From Galbibacter marinus (GTDB lineage: Bacteria; Bacteroidota; Bacteroidia; Flavobacteriales; Flavobacteriaceae): a stretch of DNA of 64,000 nt. Shown in pieces: positions 10,433 to 20,427 of the stretch. Both the position numbers and the translations under genes were made by a program. The stretch spans positions 1 through 64,000 of the forward strand of contig NZ_AMSG01000005.1 in NCBI RefSeq assembly GCF_000300875.1, written 5' to 3'. A model generated the notes under the pieces. That model did no database searches and was not told the DNA's origin. It saw only the letters and a program-made list of their open reading frames with translations. Each line of letters begins with the position of its first letter. Positions within the stretch are counted from its first letter, which is position 1.

Positions 10433-11002
10433 TTATTCTACTACAACTCCAGCCTTGTTACCATTTCCGCAGACCAATTCAACTTCTGTGGTTTTTGGCA
10501 ATTGAAAACCTGGAAGTATATTTTCATTTTCATATCGAACATAATACACCATGTCCTTACCGATTTCATTGATATAAGTAACTTTACCAACATTAAGACC
10601 CACGGCCTTAAGCATGGATTCAGCATTTCTTCGCGTAACTTGAATAACATTAGGAACACTAACCTTTCTGTATCCAGAAGGATTGATGGTCAAATATATT
10701 TTTCTACCTTCTTTTACCTCCTTATCAGCTTTAGGGTTTTGCTCAATGACCGAATACCTAGGATAATCAGGGTTGAAGTTTGTAGAATCTAATACACTGT
10801 ACTTAAGATTCACCTTATCCAAAGTCTCCTCTACCTCACGCAGGGATTTTTTAGATAAATCAGGCACTATCACGAATTCACCGTGATTGGTCATCATTTT
10901 TAAAACTTGTAATGCCAGTAGCACCAAAACTATTAAAGCCACAACGGCTAATATAATCTGCTTTAAGAAGGTTTTGCTGGTCAAAAATCTTATTAGGCTC
11001 AT
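10433..11002 (-). CDS. Membrane-anchored PASTA domain protein
   Basis: 189 aa; N-terminal TM helix (IILAVVALIVLVLLALQVL) followed by PASTA-like repeats (VPDLSKKSLREVEETL; VPNVIQVTRRNAESML). Confidence 0.82.
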   Translation of the reverse strand: MSLIRFLTSKTFLKQIILAVVALIVLVLLALQVLKMMTNHGEFVIVPDLSKKSLREVEETLDKVNLKYSVLDSTNFNPDYPRYSVIEQNPKADKEVKEGRKIYLTINPSGYRKVSVPNVIQVTRRNAESMLKAVGLNVGKVTYINEIGKDMVYYVRYENENILPGFQLPKTTEVELVCGNGNKAGVVVE

Positions 11003-11508
11003 CTAGTATTTTTTTTTGGAAACACAACCTGTTAATGACGGTTATATCTCGATTGTGAAATTATTAAAAACAGTATCACCAACATGGTTGTAACTCCCTT
11101 CAAAGCCAATGTATTATAAAGAACTTAAAATCCTTATAATTCAACTAGTCATTGGGCTTTTTATCTTAATAACGGTGACAAATATACAACTAATTTCTAG
11201 TTCGAATAGTATTTACAACCCAAGCAAATATTAAACATTTTTGTTTAAATTCAATGGAGTTGGAATTTTAAATCACATTGAATCACAAAAGATTAGATTA
11301 CAAAGTTATACCCCTAGAATTGAAACCAATAGTGCTATTCTAACCGTAATCTACAAATTAGTTTAAAAAGCCTAGCAGTCAATTAAGCTATCAGATTGCA
11401 ATTTAGAAGGTTTTGAATATAATACATTTATGAAGTTATTTTTTATAGGAAATATAAATATAAAACTTTAAATAAATAACTTTACACGTTGATAAACTCT
11501 AAATTCCA

Positions 11509-12495
11509 ATGAAGAAAAATATAGGTATTGCCATGGGAGGATATTCTTCTGAATATCAAATTTCGCTAAAAAGCGGACAGGTTGTATGTGATCACCTCAG
11601 TGATGAGTTGTATGAGATTTATCCGTTGCATATTTTAAAGGATAAATGGGTTTGTGTAGTGGATAATAAAGAGTACCCAATAAACAGAGGCGACTTTACA
11701 GTTACCATTAACGATCAAACCATCTCCTTTGATTGTATCTTTAATGCCATACACGGTACCCCAGGAGAGGACGGTCACCTTCAAGGTTATTTAGCTATGT
11801 TAAACATCCCTCATACCTCCTGTGCAATGTACCAGGCAGCGCTCACTTTTAACAAAAGAGATTTACTAGCAACCCTGAAACCATTTGGGATTAAATCAGC
11901 AGCTTCATATTACCTAAATAAAGGTCAAAATATTGACACCAAACTTATCTGTGAGAAGGTAGGTCTTCCTTGTTTTGTAAAGGCAAACAAGGCGGGTTCT
12001 AGCTTTGGCGTCACCAAAGTCTATAAAGAAGAAGAACTAACACAAGCCATTGAGGTCTCACTTAAAGAAGATGATGAAATTATCATCGAATCTTTTTTGG
12101 ACGGAACCGAAGTTTCTGTTGGAGTGATCCGTTACAAAGGCCAGTTGAAAGTTTTACCTATTACAGAAATAGTATCCGAAAATGATTTCTTCGACTACCA
12201 GGCGAAATACGAAGGAAAATCTCAAGAAATCACCCCAGCAAGAATCAGTGAGCAAATGGCCGAGACCGTTTCACAGATTGCAAAAAACATCTATGAGGTT
12301 CTTAATATGCAAGGCTTTAGTCGAAGTGAATTTATCTTTGTAGATGGATATCCTTACCTTTTAGAAATGAATACCATTCCGGGGCTTACCGCCGAAAGTA
12401 TTTTACCACAACAAGCCGCAAAAGCTGGTATTTCCCTAGAAGATCTATTTGGCAATGCTGTAGAAGAAGCATTAAAAATAGGTAGAAAGTTCTAA
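11509..12495 (+). CDS. ddl: D-alanine--D-alanine ligase
   Basis: 328 aa; MKKNIGIAMGGYSSEYQISL, HGTPGEDG, FVKANKAGSSFGV, EMNTIPGLT. Confidence 0.95.
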   Translation: MKKNIGIAMGGYSSEYQISLKSGQVVCDHLSDELYEIYPLHILKDKWVCVVDNKEYPINRGDFTVTINDQTISFDCIFNAIHGTPGEDGHLQGYLAMLNIPHTSCAMYQAALTFNKRDLLATLKPFGIKSAASYYLNKGQNIDTKLICEKVGLPCFVKANKAGSSFGVTKVYKEEELTQAIEVSLKEDDEIIIESFLDGTEVSVGVIRYKGQLKVLPITEIVSENDFFDYQAKYEGKSQEITPARISEQMAETVSQIAKNIYEVLNMQGFSRSEFIFVDGYPYLLEMNTIPGLTAESILPQQAAKAGISLEDLFGNAVEEALKIGRKF

Positions 12496-12535
12496 TTTGC
12501 TATATTTACACTTTAACTTATAAATTTAACCCAAG

Positions 12536-13000
12536 ATGCGTAAGGCCATTTTTCCAGGATCTTTTGATCCTATTACCTTAGGACACTACGATATTATATC
12601 CCGTGGTATTACGCTTTTTGATGAAGTGGTGATTGCCATTGGCATCAATGCAGAAAAAAAATATATGTTCTCCTTAGAGCAGCGCAAAGAATTCATTGAA
12701 AATGCTTTTAAAAATGAACCTAAAATAAAGGTAATGACTTATGAGGGCTTAACGGTCGATTTTTGTAAAAAAATAGATGCCCAATTTATCCTTAGAGGAC
12801 TGCGCAACCCAGGAGATTTTGAATTTGAAAAAGCCATTGCTCACACCAATAGAAAACTATCTGAAATAGAAACTGTTTTCTTGCTTACCTCATCAGGAAA
12901 AAGTTATATTTCATCATCCATTGTTCGTGATGTAATTCGAAACAATGGTGATTATACAGGCCTTGTCCCAGATACAGTGAATTTTAAAAACAAACCCTAA
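12536..13000 (+). CDS. coaD: Pantetheine-phosphate adenylyltransferase
   Basis: 154 aa; FPGSFDPITLGHYDII, SSSIVRDV. Confidence 0.95.
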   Translation: MRKAIFPGSFDPITLGHYDIISRGITLFDEVVIAIGINAEKKYMFSLEQRKEFIENAFKNEPKIKVMTYEGLTVDFCKKIDAQFILRGLRNPGDFEFEKAIAHTNRKLSEIETVFLLTSSGKSYISSSIVRDVIRNNGDYTGLVPDTVNFKNKP

Positions 13001-13024
13001 ATAAGAGATAAACCTACCTACTAT

Positions 13025-15247
13025 ATGATTAACCTACCTTTGGTTGAACACTGCCCAACCCCAATGGCTGTGCTCAACAAAAATAAAGAGCTTCTGAAAA
13101 CCTCAAGAGGTTGGAATGTTTTATTTAAACATCCCATAATGGTACCATATAACGAATTACACTTTAGTGAAACCCTACCTCCTTCATTAGAACAAACTCG
13201 TAAGGCACTGTTAGACTACATACCTGGCCAAGTGTTAAACGGGGAAGACTCCTACCTCGATAACCAAGGATGCCTTAAATGGATCTCATATCAAATTTAT
13301 GACACCCCTGAGCAAATCGTAGTTAACATACAAGACATTACACTCCATAAGGAGAATCACAACAATCACTACTTTAGAAATCTTCTAGAAAAAAATGCAC
13401 AAATTGGATCCTGGCACTATGACATTGAAAATGACCTACTTCATTGGTCCTCTATCACTAGGTCCATTTATGAAGTTGACATAGATTATACGCCTAGCTT
13501 GCAGGATAGCTTTTTATTTTTCAAACCAGGGCAACATCTCGATCAAGCTCTTAATGCCATCAACCAGGTTCTCACAACGGGTGATCGGTTTGACTTAGAG
13601 TTACAGATAACCACCAATAATGGGAAAGAAAAATGGATCCACTTTGTTGGAGAAAAAGCATCAAATTGTCCAAGTTCTAATACCATTTATGGCACAGTAC
13701 AAGATATAAACAAGCAAAAGAATACTGCCCTTAAGATCGCTCTTCAAGAAAAACAATTAAAAAGCACCAAGCGGTCAATGCTTGAAAATAAACGCTTATT
13801 TACCAGCATCTTTAATTCGACGTTTCAATTTACTGGGTTTTTAAACCTTAAGGGGAGACTTATCGATGTGAACAAACCCGCTTTAAAATTCGCTGGTGTA
13901 GAAATAGAGGACGTTCTAAACAAATATTTTTGGGACACCTATTGGTGGCAAAGTTCGAAGAAGGAGCGGCGCAAACTTCGCAAAAGTATAGCCAAGGCTG
14001 CCAAAGGAAAATTCGTGCGCTATGAAGCGAAGATCCTAGACAAGGATCAAGTCCCTACCTATATTGATTTTTCGTTAAAACCAGTATTAGATGAAAATAA
14101 ACGCGTTGTCTTTTTGATTTCTGAAGGTCGTCTAATTCAAGAAATGGTAGAGGCAAGAAAAAAACTAAGTGAGAGCGAAAAGTTACACCGTATGCTTTTA
14201 GAGCACTCCCCTACTGGACTGGTGTTAAACGACGCCATGTCAGGAGAATTTATTGAAATGAATGGTTCCTTTAAAAAAAGCATAGGTTATATTGAAAAAG
14301 AACTCCATGATCTTACACACCCCGATGTGATTCCTAAGGCGGATAAGACAAAAGAATTGCGGGTTTTAAAGGCGGTACTGGAAGATGGAATTTACGGGCC
14401 TTATCAAGGAGAATACCTTCACAAGAGCGGCACACCTGTTGCTTCATTAATCACCCGAGTGCTCATTACCAATCACGATGGAAAAAAACTCATCTGGTCC
14501 GTAGTACAAGACATCACTCAGCTACAAGAGAAGGAGGCAGAACTTTTAGAACTAATTAATGTAGCGAGTGAGCAAAACAACCGTCTTCTTAATTTTGCGC
14601 ATATCGTTTCTCACAATCTGCGCTCCCATGCTTCCAATTTCTCCATGCTTATTGAACTCCTAGGTATCGAGGAGGACATCTTTAAAAAAGTTGAAATTAT
14701 GGAGATGCTCAATACAGCCTCAAAGAATATGTTGGAGACTATTGCAAACCTCAACGAAATTATCGCTATAAACACCAATTTAAACATAAAAACTGAGGTG
14801 GTTAATCTTCGTCACCAGATTGATGAAGCCTTCACCAATATTAGTGAGCTCACCAAAAGTGCTTTTGCCGAAATCGAGATCAATGTACCTGATGATGTTC
14901 AAATTAATGTAGTTAAAGCCTATCTAGAAAGTATATTATTAAATATATTTACCAACGCCATTAAATATAAATCACCAATGCGCTATCCTAAAATAACGAT
15001 TGATTATCAAGCTACTAAGGGATATTCCATTATCACCATAGCAGACAATGGCATAGGAATTGATTTAGAAAAACACGGGCACAAATTATTTGGGATGTAC
15101 AAGACCTTCCATGGAAACAGAGATGCAAGAGGGATCGGTCTTTTTATAACCAAAAACCAGATTGAGGCCATGAAAGGAAAAATCGAAGTGGAAAGCACGG
15201 TAGATCAGGGCACTAAATTTAAAATCTATTTTTATGAGAACTATTAA
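13025..15247 (+). CDS. Multi-PAS sensor histidine kinase, apparently without transmembrane segments
   Basis: 740 aa; several PAS-like segments, H-box-like FAHIVSHNLRSHASN, HATPase motifs NIFTNAIKY, DNGIGID, GIGLFITK. Confidence 0.88.
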   Translation: MINLPLVEHCPTPMAVLNKNKELLKTSRGWNVLFKHPIMVPYNELHFSETLPPSLEQTRKALLDYIPGQVLNGEDSYLDNQGCLKWISYQIYDTPEQIVVNIQDITLHKENHNNHYFRNLLEKNAQIGSWHYDIENDLLHWSSITRSIYEVDIDYTPSLQDSFLFFKPGQHLDQALNAINQVLTTGDRFDLELQITTNNGKEKWIHFVGEKASNCPSSNTIYGTVQDINKQKNTALKIALQEKQLKSTKRSMLENKRLFTSIFNSTFQFTGFLNLKGRLIDVNKPALKFAGVEIEDVLNKYFWDTYWWQSSKKERRKLRKSIAKAAKGKFVRYEAKILDKDQVPTYIDFSLKPVLDENKRVVFLISEGRLIQEMVEARKKLSESEKLHRMLLEHSPTGLVLNDAMSGEFIEMNGSFKKSIGYIEKELHDLTHPDVIPKADKTKELRVLKAVLEDGIYGPYQGEYLHKSGTPVASLITRVLITNHDGKKLIWSVVQDITQLQEKEAELLELINVASEQNNRLLNFAHIVSHNLRSHASNFSMLIELLGIEEDIFKKVEIMEMLNTASKNMLETIANLNEIIAINTNLNIKTEVVNLRHQIDEAFTNISELTKSAFAEIEINVPDDVQINVVKAYLESILLNIFTNAIKYKSPMRYPKITIDYQATKGYSIITIADNGIGIDLEKHGHKLFGMYKTFHGNRDARGIGLFITKNQIEAMKGKIEVESTVDQGTKFKIYFYENY

Positions 15248-15641
15248 TGCTATATGTCTAATCGACGATGACCCTATCACTATCTTTAGTGTTAAGAAAC
15301 TCATAGAAATCACCCAGATCTCAGAGACTGTACATTGTTTTCACAATGGGCATGAAGCTCTGGAATTCTTCAAAAGCCTTGAGAATGAAAGTGAGCCAGA
15401 GTTGATTTTATTGGATTTAAACATGCCTATTGTAGATGGCTGGGAATTTATGGATGCATACAGCAAGTTAAACTTAAACACCAACATTGTTATCTACGTG
15501 ATGACCTCTTCCATTAATCCTTCTGATGCTAGAAAGGTTGAGCAATACAACCAAAAATTTCCCTTTCAGGTAAAACATCTCATTAAGCCCATTAATAAGG
15601 ATAAATTACTAGCCTTGGCCAAAGAATCCACCACTACCTAG
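15234..15641 (+). CDS. Single-domain response regulator (receiver only)
   Basis: 135 aa; CLIDDDP, LLDLNMPIVDG, MTSS, HLIKPI; overlaps kinase gene by 14 nt. Confidence 0.9.
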   Translation: MRTINAICLIDDDPITIFSVKKLIEITQISETVHCFHNGHEALEFFKSLENESEPELILLDLNMPIVDGWEFMDAYSKLNLNTNIVIYVMTSSINPSDARKVEQYNQKFPFQVKHLIKPINKDKLLALAKESTTT

Positions 15642-15799
15642 AATTAGCGGTTTTAATTTCACATAATTTACAGTCAATACTTTCTAGGTTTTTCACTAAG
15701 TTTGAGCGCTTGTTTTGCCCATTTTTTAAAAAGTAGTTTTAGTGAGCTCAATTTAATAAAGGCGAAACCTCAGGTTAAACAAAACGCCACAAAAACCAC

Positions 15800-17533
15800 A
15801 TGAAAAGATATATCTTAATATCCTTTAGCCTAGTCTGCTTCGGGAATGTTTTTGCTCAAAACAATGAATTCACAACCGTATTTGAGCAGTCTAATGCCAA
15901 ACAAACTGCAACCTATAATCAGGTAATCGATTTTTACACTCGGCTCTCAGAGGCTTACCCCATGATTAAAGTAATCGAAAAAGGAGATACTGACGCTGGG
16001 CTCCCCTTGCATTTAATTCTATTAAACCCCGATCAAAACTTTAATATCGACCAGGTCAGGAAACATAAAAGAGTTCTTCTGATAAACAATGGCATCCATC
16101 CAGGAGAACCCGATGGAATTGATGCTACAATGATGCTTTACAGGGATATCGCTCAGGGTAAAATTAAATCTCCAAAACACACCCTTTTAGCCACCATACC
16201 AATTTATAATATCGGAGGTGCCCTGAATCGAAACAGCCATAGTAGAACCAATCAAAATGGTCCTATGGAATACGGATTCCGAGGAAACGCTAAAAATTAT
16301 GATCTGAATCGCGACTTTGTCAAGAGCGACTCTAAAAATGCATTTGCCTTTGCAGAGATTTATCACGAATTAAAACCTGATGTGTTTATTGACGATCATG
16401 TGAGTAACGGTGCCGATTATCAATATATATTAACCCATCTCTTTACTCAACACAACAAATTGGGCTCCTATAGTGGAAGATACCTTAACCAAGAATTAAA
16501 ACCAGCTCTTATAGCATCTTTAAAGAAAAAAGACTACCACATGACCCCCTATGTCAATGTGTTTAATCAAGTTCCAGAAAAGGGCTTTGCACAATTTTTT
16601 GACTCTCCAAGATATTCCACTGGATACACCACTCTTTGGAATACTCTTGGGATGATGGTAGAGACGCATATGTTGAAATCTTATGACAAACGGGTTTATG
16701 GGACTTATGAACTAATCAGTAGTATGATTGATATTATAGAAAAGGATCATTTAAAAATAAAACAAGTAAGAAGCAAAAGTCAAGAAGATTTTAAAAACAG
16801 AAAAACTTACCCTGTAGCCTGGGAGCTAGTAAAAGATACGGCCACTATACTGGACTTTAAAGGTTTTCAAGGTCAATACATCCCAAGTGAGGTAACAGGT
16901 CTAACGCGCCTTAAATATGATCGAAGCAAACCCTTCACTAAGCCAGTTAAACACTACGACACCTACAGAGCAGTTAAGACAGTGGATATACCTAAGGCAT
17001 ATTTGATTCCAACGGCATGGAATCAGGTAATCGAGCGATTAAAAGTAAATCAGATCGAAATGCAGCTCATAAACAACACTGAAGAACTAACAGTTGAGGT
17101 CTATAACATAAAAGACTATGAAACGGTAAAATCTCCCTATGAAGGTCATTATTTACATAAAAATACTCAGTTAAGTACCACCATTGAGCAAATCACAATA
17201 ATTCCTGGTTCCTATTATAGGGTTCCAACACAGCAAGCCGGAATTCGCTATATACTAGAAACCTTAGAGCCTGAGGCTGTAGATTCATTTTTTAATTGGA
17301 ATTTCTTCGATACCATCTTACAGCAAAAAGAAGGGTTCTCTCCTTATGTATGGGAAGATTTGGCATTAGAGTTTCTAAAGGAAAACCCATCAATTAATAA
17401 AGCCTTTGAGGCTAAAAGACAAACCGATACTACCTTTGCAAATAACTGGTATCTTCAATTAGATTGGATTCACAAAAAGTCACCCTACCATGAAAAAGCG
17501 CATTTGCGATATCCTATCTACAGAATACCGTAG
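15800..17533 (+). CDS. M14 family zinc carboxypeptidase-like metallopeptidase, secreted
   Basis: 577 aa; signal peptide, INNGIHPGEPDGIDA, YDLNRDF motifs. Confidence 0.85.
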   Translation: MKRYILISFSLVCFGNVFAQNNEFTTVFEQSNAKQTATYNQVIDFYTRLSEAYPMIKVIEKGDTDAGLPLHLILLNPDQNFNIDQVRKHKRVLLINNGIHPGEPDGIDATMMLYRDIAQGKIKSPKHTLLATIPIYNIGGALNRNSHSRTNQNGPMEYGFRGNAKNYDLNRDFVKSDSKNAFAFAEIYHELKPDVFIDDHVSNGADYQYILTHLFTQHNKLGSYSGRYLNQELKPALIASLKKKDYHMTPYVNVFNQVPEKGFAQFFDSPRYSTGYTTLWNTLGMMVETHMLKSYDKRVYGTYELISSMIDIIEKDHLKIKQVRSKSQEDFKNRKTYPVAWELVKDTATILDFKGFQGQYIPSEVTGLTRLKYDRSKPFTKPVKHYDTYRAVKTVDIPKAYLIPTAWNQVIERLKVNQIEMQLINNTEELTVEVYNIKDYETVKSPYEGHYLHKNTQLSTTIEQITIIPGSYYRVPTQQAGIRYILETLEPEAVDSFFNWNFFDTILQQKEGFSPYVWEDLALEFLKENPSINKAFEAKRQTDTTFANNWYLQLDWIHKKSPYHEKAHLRYPIYRIP

Positions 17534-17541
17534 AACAGCTT

Positions 17542-18132
17542 TTAAAACAATGCTTTAATATTTTCGTAAGAATTATTTAACAGCTCTGGAATTTGGTGTT
17601 TCGGACGCCATTCTGCGAGGACGATATTCTCATCCACTTGAGGAACCAATTTTCCTTGGTAAGCAGTATGCATCGAATACCAATAGGTTTCTTTTAATTT
17701 ATAGGTGCCATTTCGTTTAAAAATATGATAGGTCTTTTTTAAAAGCGCATCTATTTCAAGGTCTTTTACACCCGTTTCTTCTTCCACTTCTCTAATGGCA
17801 GCATCCTCAATTGCTTCTCCTTTATCAACCTTACCTTTTGGCAAATCCCACTTATCATTTCTGTAAATAAAAAGTGTATCTTGATTCTTATTTACAACCA
17901 TTCCCCCGGCAGCAACTACTAAGGGAACCTTTTTACAGAATTTTTTAAACAGGGTGGATTTATCCTTATAATAAATATGAGCGCATTTTATTTTACCCTT
18001 ATTGAGCTGTGTAATAACATCGTCAATATCAACCGTTTCAAGTAGGAAGAGTTTAAAACCCTCTTCTTTGGAGATTTTGTTGGTTAAAATAATCCGATGT
18101 TCATTAACAAAAACTTCATACATTTGCATCAT
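17542..18132 (-). CDS. NUDIX hydrolase
   Basis: Nudix box GKVDKGEAIEDAAIREVEEETGV; supplied ORF starts at 18156, more likely start is MMQMYEVF (18132) or MYEVF (18123). Confidence 0.87.
   Translation of the reverse strand: MMQMYEVFVNEHRIILTNKISKEEGFKLFLLETVDIDDVITQLNKGKIKCAHIYYKDKSTLFKKFCKKVPLVVAAGGMVVNKNQDTLFIYRNDKWDLPKGKVDKGEAIEDAAIREVEEETGVKDLEIDALLKKTYHIFKRNGTYKLKETYWYSMHTAYQGKLVPQVDENIVLAEWRPKHQIPELLNNSYENIKALF
18119..18126 (+). promoter_or_regulatory. Candidate -7 box (TACATTTG) for pyrE
   Basis: Exact match to Bacteroidetes TAnnTTTG, 4 nt upstream of the pyrE ATG; no good -33 TTG at usual distance. Confidence 0.4.
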
Positions 18133-18769
18133 GGTTTTAGACAAAGATACCGCCAAGAAAACAGCAGAACTTCTATTGCAAATTAATGCAATAAAGTTGA
18201 ATCCAAAAAATCCATTTACATGGGCCTCTGGATGGAAATCTCCTATTTATTGTGATAATCGTATTGTTCTTTCGTTTCCACCGATTCGAAATTACATTAG
18301 AGAACAAATGGCACACCAGTTGGAGGAACATTACGGAAAGCCTGATGTTATTGCAGGAGTAGCAACCGGAGCTATCGGTATAGGTATGCTTGTTGCAGAG
18401 TACATGAGCCTTCCATTTGTATATGTTCGACCTGAGCCAAAAAAACACGGGCGCGGCAATCAAATTGAAGGTTTCCTAGATCGAGGGCAAAATGTAGTGG
18501 TTGTAGAAGATCTTATCAGTACTGGTATGAGCAGCTTAAACGCCGTAAAGGCTTTAAAGGAACACGGAGCCGCTGTCAAGGGAATGATTGGGATTTTCTC
18601 CTATGGATTTGATGTTGCCTCTGAAAATTTTAAAACTCAAAACACTAATTTAATCACTTTGAGTAATTATGATCATCTATTGCAACAAGCCTTAGAGACC
18701 AAATACATTAGCGACTCGGATTTAATGACCCTACAACAGTGGAGATCCAATCCGCAAACTTGGAAATAA
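18131..18769 (+). CDS. pyrE: Orotate phosphoribosyltransferase
   Basis: MVLDKDTAKKTAELLLQINAIKLNPKNPFTWASGWKSPIYCDNR...; PRPP motif VVVVEDLISTGMSS; ORF-track start 18002 lies inside the opposite NUDIX gene. Confidence 0.94.
   Translation: MVLDKDTAKKTAELLLQINAIKLNPKNPFTWASGWKSPIYCDNRIVLSFPPIRNYIREQMAHQLEEHYGKPDVIAGVATGAIGIGMLVAEYMSLPFVYVRPEPKKHGRGNQIEGFLDRGQNVVVVEDLISTGMSSLNAVKALKEHGAAVKGMIGIFSYGFDVASENFKTQNTNLITLSNYDHLLQQALETKYISDSDLMTLQQWRSNPQTWK
18142..18149 (-). promoter_or_regulatory. Candidate -7 box (TATCTTTG on minus strand) for NUDIX gene
   Basis: Exact TAnnTTTG match upstream of the NUDIX start; weak -33. Confidence 0.35.
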
Positions 18770-18781
18770 ACATAAGTTATC

Positions 18782-19177
18782 ATGAAATTAGAAACTCCAA
18801 ACAAAAGCATAAATAAGTCTTCCAAAGAATTGTATGAATTTCTAGAAGATGTTAAAAACTTTGAAAAGCTGATGCCTGAGAACATCAGTAAATTCGAAAT
18901 TCTTGGTGAAGATAAATTCCTATTTGCACTTAAAGGAATGCCTGAAATCGTGCTAAAAATGAAGGAGAAGACTCCTTATAGCAAGCTCGTTTTAGGTTCA
19001 GCTAGCGACAAAGTTCCTTTTACACTAACGGCAAACATCAATGAAGTGTCAGAAAGCACCTCTGAGGTGAATTTGGTGTTCGAAGGAGAATTCAACGCAA
19101 TGATGGGGATGATGATTAAAGGCCCTATTACAAACTTCATCAATACTCTTTCCGATAATATGACAAAAACGGTTTAA
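18782..19177 (+). CDS. SRPBCC/START-like family protein
   Basis: 131 aa; KLETPNKSINKSSKELYEFLEDVKNFEKLMPENISKFE, polyketide-cyclase/START-like fold pattern. Confidence 0.7.
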   Translation: MKLETPNKSINKSSKELYEFLEDVKNFEKLMPENISKFEILGEDKFLFALKGMPEIVLKMKEKTPYSKLVLGSASDKVPFTLTANINEVSESTSEVNLVFEGEFNAMMGMMIKGPITNFINTLSDNMTKTV

Positions 19178-19362
19178 TACTATCATCATTATTTGATGTG
19201 GTGCGTTTAAATTCCCTGATCTAAGGACTTGCTACTTGCTCAGGCATCGTGAAAATATTAAGGCTAATCGAATTTTACGCACCTCTACTTTTTTACTTTC
19301 CATTGTTAAACATAGCACAGCGATATGTTGATCTATCCTTATGAGTAAAAATCCGCCGAATT

Positions 19363-20427
19363 CTATTTTGAATTACCTAGTTGGTCAATCACATTTTTAA
19401 CCTCTTGTTCTTTTGATTTAGGATAAATCAAAAGTTTATCATCGCGATCAATTACAATATAATCGTCTAAATCACGGATCACTACGATCTTTTCTTCTGA
19501 AGCATGAACCATATTACCGTGGCTATTCTCTAATTTAGCTTGGGCGCCAATAATGACATTTTGCTGTTGATCTTTTTCTAGTTCTTGATAAAGAGATCCC
19601 CACGTACCTAGATCATTCCAATCAAAATTTGCTGGTAGCACATAGATATTCTCTGAGCGCTCCATTATCGCATAATCAATAGAGATCTTTTCAAGTTCAG
19701 GGTAAGCGCGCTCAATGAATTCATCCTCCTTATCAGTGTTAAGCACTTGATATCCTTGTTCCAACTGCTGATACATCTTAGGTTGAAATTTCTTAAATGC
19801 ACCCAATACACTTTCCACATTCCAAATAAATATCCCTGCATTCCATAAAAAATTACCTTGGGCTAAAAAGGATTTCGCTGTCTGATAATCTGGTTTTTCT
19901 CTAAACTGTTCTACCTTCTTTATTGGCTGATCTGACTTTTCATATTGTATATATCCAAAGCCTGTATTTGGGAAGGTAGGCTTAATCCCTAGGGTCATCA
20001 ATACATCGTTTTTTTGACAATGGTCAAAACACAATTGAAGATCATCTAAGAACTTCGTTTCATTTTCGATCCAATGATCACTTGGAGCCACTACTAAAAC
20101 AGCATTCGGATCCATCTTTTTAATCTTCATGGAAGCATATAAAATACAAGGTGCAGTATTACGCATCGCAGGTTCTAATAGAAGTTGATGATCCTTCACA
20201 CCTTCGAGTTGCTCTTTCACAAGTTCTCCGTACTGTGCATTTGTAAGTATCAAAATATTTTTACTTGGGATCATCCTTTTCAACCGCCGGTAAGTCGTTT
20301 GAATAAGGGTCTCCCCTGTACCTAAAATATCGTGAAATTGTTTAGGTAATTCTGAGGTACTTAAGGGCCAAAATCTCGATCCAATACCTCCTGCCATTAA
20401 TATTGCGTAGTAGTTACTATTCATCAA
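19363..20427 (-). CDS. manC: Mannose-1-phosphate guanylyltransferase
   Basis: 354 aa; AILMAGGIGSRFWPLSTSELPKQF, VAPSDHWI, NAGIFIW, DWNDLGTWGS. Confidence 0.93.
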   Translation of the reverse strand: MMNSNYYAILMAGGIGSRFWPLSTSELPKQFHDILGTGETLIQTTYRRLKRMIPSKNILILTNAQYGELVKEQLEGVKDHQLLLEPAMRNTAPCILYASMKIKKMDPNAVLVVAPSDHWIENETKFLDDLQLCFDHCQKNDVLMTLGIKPTFPNTGFGYIQYEKSDQPIKKVEQFREKPDYQTAKSFLAQGNFLWNAGIFIWNVESVLGAFKKFQPKMYQQLEQGYQVLNTDKEDEFIERAYPELEKISIDYAIMERSENIYVLPANFDWNDLGTWGSLYQELEKDQQQNVIIGAQAKLENSHGNMVHASEEKIVVIRDLDDYIVIDRDDKLLIYPKSKEQEVKNVIDQLGNSK

